Below are positions 16,142 to 22,707 of a stretch of DNA of 24,424 bases, piece by piece. Source of the DNA: Fibrobacter sp. UBA4309 (GTDB lineage: Bacteria; Fibrobacterota; Fibrobacteria; Fibrobacterales; Fibrobacteraceae). Where the stretch lies: the NCBI RefSeq assembly GCF_002395745.1, contig NZ_DGUN01000066.1:1-24424 (forward strand). The letters run 5' to 3'. Made by a program: the position numbers and the translations under genes. The notes under the pieces are model-generated. The model saw nothing but the letters and a program-made list of their open reading frames with translations, did not search any database and had not been told where the DNA came from. The first letter of the stretch is position 1, and each line of letters starts with the position of its first letter.

Positions 16142-17527
16142 CTAGCCTTCTACCTTCGGAAGCTGGGCGAGGCTCTTGGCGATGTCTTCATCCGTCGGGA
16201 TGTAGTCGCTCATTTCGCCGTCGTTGAACTTCTGGTAGGCGACCATGTCGAAGTAGCCCGTGCCGGTGAGGCCGAACACGATGTTCTTCGCCTCTCCGGA
16301 TTCCTTGCACTTGAGTGCTTCGTCGATCGTCGCGCGGATGGCGTGGCTGGATTCCGGAGCCGGGAGGATGCCTTCGGTCTGGGCGAAGAGCTTGGCGGCT
16401 TCGAACACCTTCGTCTGCTCGACGGACGTTGCACGAATCACCTTCTGGTCGTAGAGTTCAGAAAGGATGGTGCTCATGCCGTGGTAGCGCAGGCCGCCGG
16501 CGTGGTTGGCAGACGGGATGAAGCTGGAACCGAGCGTGTACATCTTGGCGAGCGGGCAGACCTTGCCGGTATCGCAGAAATCGTAGGCGTACTTACCGCG
16601 AGTGAAGCTCGGGCAACTTGCCGGTTCCACAGCGAGAATATCGTAGTCAGCTTCGCCACGGAGCTTTTCGCCGACGAACGGGCTCACGAGACCACCGAGG
16701 TTAGAACCACCGCCGGCGCAACCGATGATGAGGTCGGCCTTCACGCCGAGCTTGTCGAGGGCGGCCTTGGTTTCGAGACCGATGACAGACTGGTGGAGGA
16801 GCACCTGGTTCAGCACGGAACCGAGAACGTAGCGGTAACCCGGCTGCTTCACGGCGGCTTCCACGGCTTCAGAAATGGCGCAGCCAAGGCTACCCGTGGT
16901 GCCCGGGAATTCGGCGTTGATCTTCTTGCCGATGTCGGTCGTCATGGAAGGCGACGGGGTGACGCTAGCACCGTAGGTGCGCATGACTTCGCGGCGGAAC
17001 GGCTTCTGCTCATAGGAGACCTTCACCATGTAGACCTGGCAGTCCAGTCCGAAGAAGGCGGTGGACATCGAAAGGGCCGTGCCCCACTGGCCGGCACCCG
17101 TTTCGGTGGTCACGCCCTTGAGGCCCTGCTTCTTGGCGTAGTATGCCTGAGCGATGGCGGAGTTCAGCTTGTGGGAGCCCGAGGTGTTGTTGCCTTCGAA
17201 CTTGTAGTAGATGTGTGCCGGAGTGCCGAGCGCCTGTTCCAGGAAGTAGGCGCGGACGAGCGGGGAGGGGCGGTACATCTTGTAGAAAGTCAGGATGTCT
17301 TCGGGAATTTCGAAGAAGCGGGTGTCGTTGTCGAGTTCCTGCTTGATGAGTTCATCGCAGAACACGGGCTGCAGGTCTTCGAAGGTCACGGGCTTGCCGG
17401 TGCCGGGGTTCAGCAGCGGAGCGGGCTTCTTCTTCATGTCGGCACGGACGTTGTACCATGCCTTGGGGAGTTCGTTTTCGTCGAGGTAAGTCTTGACCGG
17501 GCCGTCGAGCTTGAGCGAATTTCTCAT
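16142..17527 (-). CDS. trpB2: Tryptophan synthase beta chain, TrpB2 type
   Basis: 461 residues, longer than the TrpB1 type (about 400), with the extended N-terminus of TrpB2. PLP-binding Lys120 lies in NTSGSHKLNSA; the catalytic Glu region ETGAGQWG is at 142-149; the phosphate-binding loop GCAGGGSNLGG is at about 269-279. The enzyme condenses indole with serine to give tryptophan in the cytosol. TrpB2 proteins commonly act without a partner TrpA, and no trpA is nearby. The start has AGGAAAAG before it. The 190-base leader carries a leader peptide with three Trp codons and an attenuator, so expression is predicted to rise when charged tRNA-Trp is low. The gene is a single-gene unit with its own promoter and terminator. 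Confidence 0.93.
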   Translation of the reverse strand: MRNSLKLDGPVKTYLDENELPKAWYNVRADMKKKPAPLLNPGTGKPVTFEDLQPVFCDELIKQELDNDTRFFEIPEDILTFYKMYRPSPLVRAYFLEQALGTPAHIYYKFEGNNTSGSHKLNSAIAQAYYAKKQGLKGVTTETGAGQWGTALSMSTAFFGLDCQVYMVKVSYEQKPFRREVMRTYGASVTPSPSMTTDIGKKINAEFPGTTGSLGCAISEAVEAAVKQPGYRYVLGSVLNQVLLHQSVIGLETKAALDKLGVKADLIIGCAGGGSNLGGLVSPFVGEKLRGEADYDILAVEPASCPSFTRGKYAYDFCDTGKVCPLAKMYTLGSSFIPSANHAGGLRYHGMSTILSELYDQKVIRATSVEQTKVFEAAKLFAQTEGILPAPESSHAIRATIDEALKCKESGEAKNIVFGLTGTGYFDMVAYQKFNDGEMSDYIPTDEDIAKSLAQLPKVEG

Positions 17528-17597
17528 TGTCTTTTCCTTTCTTTGTTGTAGTTTGCGTCAGTTTCAGGTTCTTTGCCGGGTTTCCAAAGTTTTTTGC

Positions 17598-17624
17598 AAA
17601 AAAATTGGCTCCCTTTGAGGAGCC
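17598..17624 (-). terminator. Attenuator terminator of the trpB2 leader
   Basis: On the minus strand the stem GGCTCC/GGAGCC (17619-17624 with 17607-17612) has a 6-base loop and is followed by AA and seven T (17598-17604). It lies about 70 bases before the trpB2 ATG, so stopping here would prevent trpB2 transcription. Confidence 0.8.
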
Positions 17625-17677
17625 TGCTTCTTTTTGAAAACCGTACCAAAAATACCAGGCTCCGATTATTGGGCCTG
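17598..17677 (-). promoter_or_regulatory. trp transcription attenuator (competing hairpins) upstream of trpB2
   Basis: In minus-strand order: segment 1 is CAGGC (17673-17677), just after the three Trp codons. Segment 2 is GGAGCCTG (17656-17663). Segment 3 is CAGGCTCC (17619-17626). Segment 4 is GGAGCC (17607-17612), followed by seven T (17598-17604). Segments 3:4 make the terminator and 2:3 form a perfect 8-bp antiterminator. 1:2 can pair over 5 bp and would free segment 3 for termination. The order and overlap match the classical leader-peptide attenuation scheme. Confidence 0.85.
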
Positions 17678-17713
17678 CCACCACCAGAAGTTGATGCTTG
17701 CTACGAATTTCAT
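17666..17713 (-). CDS. trpL: trp leader peptide (15 residues, three consecutive Trp codons)
   Basis: ATG at 17711-17713 to TAA at 17666-17668 encodes MKFVASINFWWWQAQ. Three TGG codons in a row at positions 10-12 are very unlikely by chance at this place: directly upstream of a trp biosynthesis gene, ahead of an antiterminator/terminator pair. Ribosomes stalled at the Trp codons would cover segment 1 (CAGGC) and leave segment 2 free to pair with segment 3, allowing read-through into trpB2. There is no Shine-Dalgarno before the ATG; the predicted transcription start is at or 1 base before the AUG, so translation may be leaderless. The symbol trpL is used by role, not by homology. Confidence 0.85.
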   Translation of the reverse strand: MKFVASINFWWWQAQ

Positions 17714-17720
17714 GTGCCGA

Positions 17721-17749
17721 AATATACCTAAAAAATGGTGCCATGGCAA
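17721..17749 (-). promoter_or_regulatory. Promoter of the trpL-trpB2 unit
   Basis: On the minus strand -35 TTGCCA (17744-17749) and -10 TATATT (17721-17726) are 17 bases apart. The start is predicted at 17713-17714, at the A of the leader AUG or one base before it. Confidence 0.75.
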
Positions 17750-17812
17750 TAAAGAAACGTAAAAAATTGGATTACAGGCCCTTTTTTTCTAAAAAAAAAT
17801 GCTTTTGTCAGT

Positions 17813-17853
17813 TTGCATTTTTTGAAAAATTGATTATCTTGAATAAATCAATT
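17813..17853 (+). promoter_or_regulatory. Possible promoter/operator of the small gene at 17901
   Basis: A weak -35/-10 pair TTGCAT (17813-17818) and TATCTT (17835-17840), 16 bases apart, overlaps an inverted repeat AATTGATT/AATCAATT (17828-17835, 17846-17853). The stretch is very AT-rich, so this may be chance. Nothing else was recognised in 17750-17900. Confidence 0.3.
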
Positions 17854-17900
17854 CTCCGAAATAACAGCTTTTTCCATTTTCGCATTCACAGGTACGATTT

Positions 17901-18074
17901 ATGGCTATACACGACAACCTCCTTTCCGGGCAGTTTTCCCCCGTCGGGGAATCCCTCATCGATCATTCGCTTTCGGCAACGGCCAAAATTATGCCGCTGC
18001 ACCCGGGCAACAAGCGCCCCAGGGTCCACCGAGCCCCCAAAAAAGTGAGCTCTCATAAGAAAACGGATGCCTAA
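17901..18074 (+). CDS. Small basic hypothetical protein (57 residues)
   Basis: ATG 17901 to TAA 18072-18074. AGGT lies 7 bases before the ATG, an AT-rich promoter-like region lies upstream, and a strong terminator begins 8 bases after the stop, so the stretch has the make-up of a single-gene unit. The N-terminal half is neutral to acidic (MAIHDNLLSGQFSPVGESLI), and the C-terminal half is strongly basic (NKRPRVHRAPKK, SHKK), which could suggest nucleic acid or ribosome contact; that is only inference. No family recognised. The main support is the terminator placement and codon use similar to its neighbours. Confidence 0.6.
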   Translation: MAIHDNLLSGQFSPVGESLIDHSLSATAKIMPLHPGNKRPRVHRAPKKVSSHKKTDA

Positions 18075-18081
18075 CTGGGCG

Positions 18082-18107
18082 GGCCGCCTAATAAAGCGGC
18101 CTTTTTT
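18082..18107 (+). terminator. Terminator of the small gene
   Basis: The stem GGCCGC/GCGGCC (18082-18087, 18096-18101) has an 8-base loop and is followed directly by six T (18102-18107). Confidence 0.85.
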
Positions 18108-18139
18108 AGCGTTCTTTGTCACGCAATATTGCAAGATTG

Positions 18140-18159
18140 GCCCCGGGTATTCCCGGGGC
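18140..18159. other. Strong GC hairpin before the lipoprotein gene
   Basis: A perfect 8-bp stem GCCCCGGG/CCCGGGGC with loop TATT, without a T-run. A TATATT at 18173-18178 just downstream may be the -10 of the lipoprotein gene; the matching -35 (TTCCCG at 18150-18155) is weak and falls inside the 3' arm of the hairpin. The hairpin could be a second transcription block, a barrier between units or part of an operator. Confidence 0.5.
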
Positions 18160-18200
18160 TTCCCGTTTAATCTATATTAACGGAAAAGGAGGAACGAATT

Positions 18201-18764
18201 ATGAACATCAAGAAATGCAAGGTTGAAAAGAACCGCGAATGGTCGGCGGCGACAAAGACCGGACTTGCCGCAGTCCTCGGCATTTCTGCACTTGTTTCGC
18301 TTTCGGCATGCGAAACCGACGGCGTTTCGGCCAATGGCATCGAAGAACCGCGTATGAGCCCCAAGGATCCAGGGCATACGAGTGGCGATGTGGCTGACCC
18401 CGGTGCCGAATCAAGTTCCTCGGTTACGGAACAATCCTCTTCTTCGGTAAAGATAGATTCCCTGGAAATCACCTCCGGCGAACTCATTCCGCCCATGGAA
18501 TCCAGCTCCTCGGTTGTGCCGCCCAGGTCCAGTTCGCGGACTTCCGGCATGCCCCATTCGTCAAGCGATACGTACGTGCCTTCGAGCAGTTCTTCTGAGA
18601 CTCCCAGCAGTTCGTCCATGCCTCCCGAAATCATCACGAGCGGGATTCTCCCGATGAGCTCGCAAAAGGAGATTACGTCCAGCTCCTCGGCGGAAGTTCC
18701 TGCCAGTTCGTCCGAAAAATTTCCCGAACCGCTCGGCGGTGACGTTTGGGACCCCGACCTGTAG
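18201..18764 (+). CDS. Ser-rich lipoprotein paired with a radical SAM enzyme (candidate modification target)
   Basis: 187 residues. The start has a full AAGGAGG 8 bases upstream. The signal peptide is long and charged at the N-terminus and ends in the lipobox SLSAC with lipidated Cys37. The mature part is low complexity: at least seven runs of three to five Ser (for instance ESSSSV, SVVPPRSSSR, VPSSSSSETPSSSSM) between short segments with Pro, Met and acidic residues such as GELIPPMESSSSVV and GILPMSSQ. The C-terminus is EPLGGDVWDPDL. There is no Cys after the lipid Cys. Its stop is 6 bases before the radical SAM gene, so they are co-transcribed and perhaps coupled. Ser-rich linkers are common in Fibrobacter lipoproteins, so the Ser runs alone do not prove modification. 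No family named. Confidence 0.85.
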   Translation: MNIKKCKVEKNREWSAATKTGLAAVLGISALVSLSACETDGVSANGIEEPRMSPKDPGHTSGDVADPGAESSSSVTEQSSSSVKIDSLEITSGELIPPMESSSSVVPPRSSSRTSGMPHSSSDTYVPSSSSSETPSSSSMPPEIITSGILPMSSQKEITSSSSAEVPASSSEKFPEPLGGDVWDPDL

Positions 18765-18770
18765 GGCACA

Positions 18771-19892
18771 ATGAACCTCGTCCTATCGCTCACGGAACGC
18801 TGCAACCTGCGCTGCACCTACTGCTATTACAAGGTCAGCCACGAAGCCCGTTCCCTGGTGATGTCGGACGACGTCATGGAGGCGGCCATCCGGCTTGCCT
18901 TCAACAGGACGCTCGAACTCGGCCAGAGGTTTCTCAACATCACGTTTTTCGGCGGGGAACCGCTGCTCCGCATGGATTCGATTTACCGGGGTGTCGAATT
19001 CGCGAAAGCGGTCGTACGTGAAAAGTTCGGTGAAAAATTTGAGAGCGGGATATGCCCGGACAGTACTCCTCCGGACATATTCCGGCTCCGATTCGCCGTC
19101 AATACGAACGGGACCCTTCTCGACAGCGATATCATCGATTACCTCAAGCGCGAGAATTTTCGAATATTCCTTTCGCTGGACGGTCCGGAACACCATCACA
19201 ACATCTGCCGCAGGCAGGTAGGCGGTGAAGGGAGTTTCAAGCTTATCGAGCCGCATATCCCGGCGCTATTGCAACTAGACACGGTCGTGCTCTCGGTGGT
19301 GACTCGCGAGAACATGCGCACGCTCTCCGAAGCGGTGCGCTGGGTGCAGGCGCGAGGATTTCTGAACATGACGACCTCCGTAGATTTCGACGGCCAATGG
19401 ACAGGCGAGGAATTCGACGTGCTTGCCGCCGAATACGAGAAACTTGCGAAATTCTGGATTGAACTGCGGCGCAACGAAGTCAAGTTTTACCTCGGTACCA
19501 TCCAGGACAAGCTCAAGTTCCGGCTGACGGGACAACGCCACCGCACCACCAGCTGCCATGTGGCCGCGGGAATCGTCGCCTGCGCCGCGAACGGGAATCT
19601 TTTCCCATGTACGCGCTTCATAAGCAGCAAGCCCGACGCCCCGTACATACTGGGAAACGTTTTCGACGAGCCCGCAAGCATCTTTGACGGGCCCGTCGCA
19701 CGCGATATCAGGGACTTTTTCGACCGCGACAAGGAGGATTGCAAGGGGTGCGCCATCCGTTTCCGCTGCCACGGGCACGAATGCGCCTGCACGTCGTTCT
19801 ACTCCACGGGTTCCGTCCATGGCGTTTCGCCCGAAGTCTGCACGCACGAGCGCATGCTCGCCGCCATCTGTGACGACGCCGTGAGCGAATAA
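18771..19892 (+). CDS. Radical SAM/SPASM-domain enzyme (peptide-modifying type)
   Basis: 373 residues. The SAM cluster motif C-x3-C-x2-C is at Cys11, Cys15 and Cys18 (ERCNLRCTYCYY), starting only 10 residues in. FFGGEPL is at 59-65, NTNGTLL near 110, and SLDGP follows. The C-terminal third is Cys-rich as in SPASM domains: SCHVAAGIVAC, NLFPCTRF, DCKGCAIRFRCHGHECAC and a late VCTHE, enough for two auxiliary Fe-S clusters. Relatives include anaerobic sulfatase maturases and RiPP-modifying enzymes; no sulfatase is nearby, whereas a lipoprotein precedes it by 6 bases. Radical SAM/lipoprotein pairs have been described in Bacteroides from genome mining, but whether this belongs to them is open. tgt follows after 15 bases. 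Confidence 0.9.
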   Translation: MNLVLSLTERCNLRCTYCYYKVSHEARSLVMSDDVMEAAIRLAFNRTLELGQRFLNITFFGGEPLLRMDSIYRGVEFAKAVVREKFGEKFESGICPDSTPPDIFRLRFAVNTNGTLLDSDIIDYLKRENFRIFLSLDGPEHHHNICRRQVGGEGSFKLIEPHIPALLQLDTVVLSVVTRENMRTLSEAVRWVQARGFLNMTTSVDFDGQWTGEEFDVLAAEYEKLAKFWIELRRNEVKFYLGTIQDKLKFRLTGQRHRTTSCHVAAGIVACAANGNLFPCTRFISSKPDAPYILGNVFDEPASIFDGPVARDIRDFFDRDKEDCKGCAIRFRCHGHECACTSFYSTGSVHGVSPEVCTHERMLAAICDDAVSE

Positions 19893-19907
19893 GCTATTTT
19901 TTAGCCC

Positions 19908-21050
19908 GTGAACCAGAACCCCTTCGAACTCATAAAGACAAGCGAGCACAGCAAGTCGCGCCGTGGCCGCCTACATACGGCGCATGGCGTGGTGGAAACA
20001 CCGATTTTTATGCCGGTGGGGACACTTGCCAGCGTGAAGGGGCTCTCGTCGCGGGACTTGCGCGAAATGCAGGCGCAGATCATTTTGGCGAATACGTATC
20101 ACCTGTACCTGCGCCCGGGCACCAAGCTCATTGCCGAAGCGGGCGGCGTGCAAAAGTTCATGGGCTGGAACGGCCCCATGCTTACCGACAGCGGCGGTTT
20201 CCAGGTCTGGAGCCTCAAGGATTTTCGCCACATTACCGAAGACGGCGTGGAATTCAGGAGCCTGCTCGACGGCAGCCGCCACAAGTTCACGCCCGAATCC
20301 GTGATGCAGGCCCAGCGCGAAATCGGCGCCGATATCATCATGGCTTTTGACGAATGCACGCCTTACCCGAGCACCATCGAAGAGGCTTCGCACTCGCTGG
20401 ACCTGACGCTCAAATGGACCCGCCGCGCCATGGAATGGCTCAAAAAGAACCCGCCACTCCACGGCTACCCGCAATTCTTTTTCGGGATTGTGCAGGGCGG
20501 CATGCACAAGGAACTCCGCAAAAAATCCATCGAGGCGCTCAAGGAACTCGCTCCCGACGGCTATGCGATGGGTGGCCTTTCCGTAGGCGAACCCGTAGAA
20601 ACCATGTACGAGATTGCGGATTTTTGCACCGACTACTTGCCCGAAGACCGCGCCCGCTACGTGATGGGGGTGGGCACTCCCTGGAATCTGCTTTCGCTTA
20701 TTGCCTGCGGGGTCGACATGTTCGACTGTATTTTGCCCGCGAAAAACGCCCAGGACGGCCTTGTGTACACCAGCAGGGGAGTGCTCCGCTACAAGAACGC
20801 CAAGTTCGCACACCAGCATGATGCGCCGCTCGACCCGGAATGTGACTGCTACTGCTGCCGCAATTACACCCGCGCCTACGTGCGCCACCTATTCAAGAGC
20901 AAGGAACCACTCGGCTGGACGCTTTCGACCATCCACAACCTGCATTTCTATTTGCACCTGATGCAGCAGGCCCGCGACCATATCGAGGCGGGCGATTTCG
21001 AGGACTGGTCTGCCGAAATTATTCCGCAACTCCAGCGCGACGCGAAATAA
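19908..21050 (+). CDS. tgt: Queuine (preQ1) tRNA-ribosyltransferase
   Basis: 380 residues, the family's usual length. Conserved parts are TPIFMPVGT, the catalytic Asp94 in DSGGFQV, FGIVQGG, GGLSVGEP, GVDMFDC with the nucleophile Asp near 273, and the zinc ligands in ECDCYCC (312, 314, 317) plus His343. The enzyme exchanges guanine 34 for preQ1 in tRNAs with GUN anticodons, which include the tRNA-Asp (GTC) found twice in this window. The start is GTG at 19908, 15 bases after the radical SAM stop, without a strong ribosome site; it places PFELI at the N-terminus as in homologues. It may share the upstream transcript, though the function is unrelated. Confidence 0.95.
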   Translation: MNQNPFELIKTSEHSKSRRGRLHTAHGVVETPIFMPVGTLASVKGLSSRDLREMQAQIILANTYHLYLRPGTKLIAEAGGVQKFMGWNGPMLTDSGGFQVWSLKDFRHITEDGVEFRSLLDGSRHKFTPESVMQAQREIGADIIMAFDECTPYPSTIEEASHSLDLTLKWTRRAMEWLKKNPPLHGYPQFFFGIVQGGMHKELRKKSIEALKELAPDGYAMGGLSVGEPVETMYEIADFCTDYLPEDRARYVMGVGTPWNLLSLIACGVDMFDCILPAKNAQDGLVYTSRGVLRYKNAKFAHQHDAPLDPECDCYCCRNYTRAYVRHLFKSKEPLGWTLSTIHNLHFYLHLMQQARDHIEAGDFEDWSAEIIPQLQRDAK

Positions 21051-21093
21051 AAGTTCCTGTTTACGGGTGTATTCATAAGGTGCAAAAAATTAG

Positions 21094-21125
21094 TTCCTTG
21101 CGCCAGGAAAAATTGTATTTTCTGG
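21094..21125 (+). promoter_or_regulatory. Two mutually exclusive hairpins before the DUF2156 gene
   Basis: TTCCT (21094-21098) can pair with AGGAA (21105-21109). Alternatively, CCAG-G-AAAA (21103-21111) can pair with TTTTCTGG (21118-21125), with one bulged G. The second 3' arm runs into the GGAAG at 21124-21128 that abuts the start codon. This could be chance in a short AT-rich leader. Confidence 0.3.
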
Positions 21126-21128
21126 AAG

Positions 21129-22172
21129 ATGATAGAGTTTAAGGCTCCAGAGCTTTCTGACCGGGTGGCGGTGGCAAATACCGTGGCCGACTCGGGCTAT
21201 ACCGGCAGTGACGCAAGTTTCGCGAACATTTTCCTGCTCCGCCAAAAGTATGGCACACAGATTGCCATGCAAGACGGGTTCCTCTTCCGCTATTACAATG
21301 GGCAGGGGAGTCGCCGGGGCTATGCTTTTCCGCTAGGGACAGGGGAGCCGCAGGCTTCCTTGAAGTTGATTGCCGAAGATGCCCGCAAATCGGGCCGTTC
21401 GCTGGAATTCTGCCTGGTGGATGAGCCGCGAGCACAAATCTTGCGGGAATATTTTGCAAGCGCCGGGGCGAACGGCGCAGAACCGACCTTCTTTTTTTCT
21501 GAAAATCGCGGCGACAGCGACTACATTTATTCCGCCGAAAGTCTTGCCTCCTTGGCCGGAAACCAGTACAAGAAAAAGCGCAACCATATCTCGCGTTTCA
21601 ATAGGACTTACTTAGACTATGAAATCCGCCCGCTTACGCCTTCGAACTTTGATGACGCGCTTGCGGTCGAAAAGAGCTGGCTCAAAGTGGAATCTTTAGG
21701 CGAATCCGGCGATTCCGACTGTGAATGCACCTGTGAATGTCGCGAAGCCGCCTGGGCGGAACGCTCCGAAGATGAAAAATCCAGACTCTCGGAATACTGC
21801 GCTATCCGCGAGGCGATTGAGCATTTCGATGAACTCGGCATGAATGGCGCAGTGCTCTATGTCGAAGGCAAGCCCGTCGGCATGACGATGGCTTCCGAAA
21901 TAGCTCCCGGTGCATGGGATATACACTTCGAAAAAGTCATCGACGAATATGCGGTGAATGGCGGATACGCGATTATAAACAAGCTTTTCGCTGAACGCCT
22001 CGTGGTTGCCGGAGCAAAATTCATCAACCGCGAAGAGGACATCAACATCGAAGGCCTCCGCAAGGCCAAACTCTCATACTACCCGCAAACGATTCTCGAC
22101 AAAATGCACGCCACGTGTCAAGCCCGCGACCTTTATTGTCATCCCCGCGAAGGCGGGGATCTCCCTGCATAA
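21129..22172 (+). CDS. DUF2156-family (phosphatidylglycerol lysyltransferase-like, GNAT fold) protein
   Basis: 347 residues. Family hallmarks are SDASFANIFLLRQKYG near the start, DYIYSAESLASLAGNQYKKKRNHISRF in the middle (the D-Y-I-Y and K-K-R-N-H motifs) and INREEDINIEGLRKAKLSYYP near the end. The family has the aminoacyl-tRNA-dependent transferase fold related to the soluble part of MprF, but the soluble stand-alone members have no agreed function. Residues about 195-225 hold an unusual Cys/Glu-rich insert (DSDCECTCEC). The last 11 residues (CHPREGGDLPA) come from a palindromic repeat, so the natural C-terminus may have been changed. GGAAG abuts the ATG directly, an atypically short spacing. 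Confidence 0.85.
   Translation: MIEFKAPELSDRVAVANTVADSGYTGSDASFANIFLLRQKYGTQIAMQDGFLFRYYNGQGSRRGYAFPLGTGEPQASLKLIAEDARKSGRSLEFCLVDEPRAQILREYFASAGANGAEPTFFFSENRGDSDYIYSAESLASLAGNQYKKKRNHISRFNRTYLDYEIRPLTPSNFDDALAVEKSWLKVESLGESGDSDCECTCECREAAWAERSEDEKSRLSEYCAIREAIEHFDELGMNGAVLYVEGKPVGMTMASEIAPGAWDIHFEKVIDEYAVNGGYAIINKLFAERLVVAGAKFINREEDINIEGLRKAKLSYYPQTILDKMHATCQARDLYCHPREGGDLPA
22138..22164. repeat. Dispersed palindromic repeat, copy 2, inside the end of the DUF2156 gene
   Basis: This is the exact reverse complement of 16106-16132 (27 of 27 bases). It supplies the last codons of the DUF2156 gene (CHPREGGD) and ends 10 bases before the next start codon, in the place where a ribosome-binding site would lie. 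Confidence 0.9.
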
Positions 22173-22173
22173 T

Positions 22174-22653
22174 ATGCTTTCCAAGATTTTATCAAAATTC
22201 TCCTGCGCCGCCTGCAAGTTCTGCTGCTCCTTCCGCAGGCAGAGTCTCTGGGAAACGCCGCTGTTCCCGCCCGAAGTCGTTGAAAAGCTCAGCAAACCCA
22301 ACGAATACGGCGTGGTGGGGGAGTTCCGCGACGGTCAAATTGTCCTTGGCGGCTACAAAACCGATGACCCCGAAGAAGAAGTTCCCTGCACCTTTTTGGA
22401 CCCGCACAAAGGCTGCATTTTAAAGCCCGAAGACAAACCCTTTGACTGTTCCATCTGGCCGCTCCGCATCATGAATAAAAAAGGACGACTCGTCATCGCG
22501 CTCACGCCCACATGCCCGAGCATCGGCGCGCTCCCGAGCAAGGCCCTCGTGGATCTCGTGCAGGACGGCCTCGCGCAAAAGATTTTCGAATACGCCAAAT
22601 TGCACCCGGAAATCATCAAGGAATACCGCGAAGGATTCCCGATAATTCTTTAA
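22174..22653 (+). CDS. YkgJ-like Cys-cluster protein
   Basis: 159 residues. An N-terminal cluster CAACKFCC (about 10-17) and later CTFLDPHKGC and PFDCSIWPL match the Cys-cluster pattern of the YkgJ family (putative zinc or iron-chelating, role unknown). A further Cys lies in TPTCPSI. The ATG at 22174 follows the DUF2156 stop by 1 base, so the two are probably coupled; no good Shine-Dalgarno is seen because the palindromic repeat lies there. A near-perfect hairpin (TCCCGGGC/GCTCGGGA, about 22676-22697) after the stop lacks a T-run and may be a weak terminator. Confidence 0.8.
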   Translation: MLSKILSKFSCAACKFCCSFRRQSLWETPLFPPEVVEKLSKPNEYGVVGEFRDGQIVLGGYKTDDPEEEVPCTFLDPHKGCILKPEDKPFDCSIWPLRIMNKKGRLVIALTPTCPSIGALPSKALVDLVQDGLAQKIFEYAKLHPEIIKEYREGFPIIL

Positions 22654-22707
22654 CGAAAACCCATAAAGCAAAAAATCCCGGGCTTTGCTGCTCGGGAGAA
22701 TTTCTGA

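Noticed and set aside
16343..17551. A 402-codon open frame on the plus strand opposite trpB2.
   Set aside because: It is the shadow of trpB2, which has all catalytic motifs; no motif is seen in the shadow frame.
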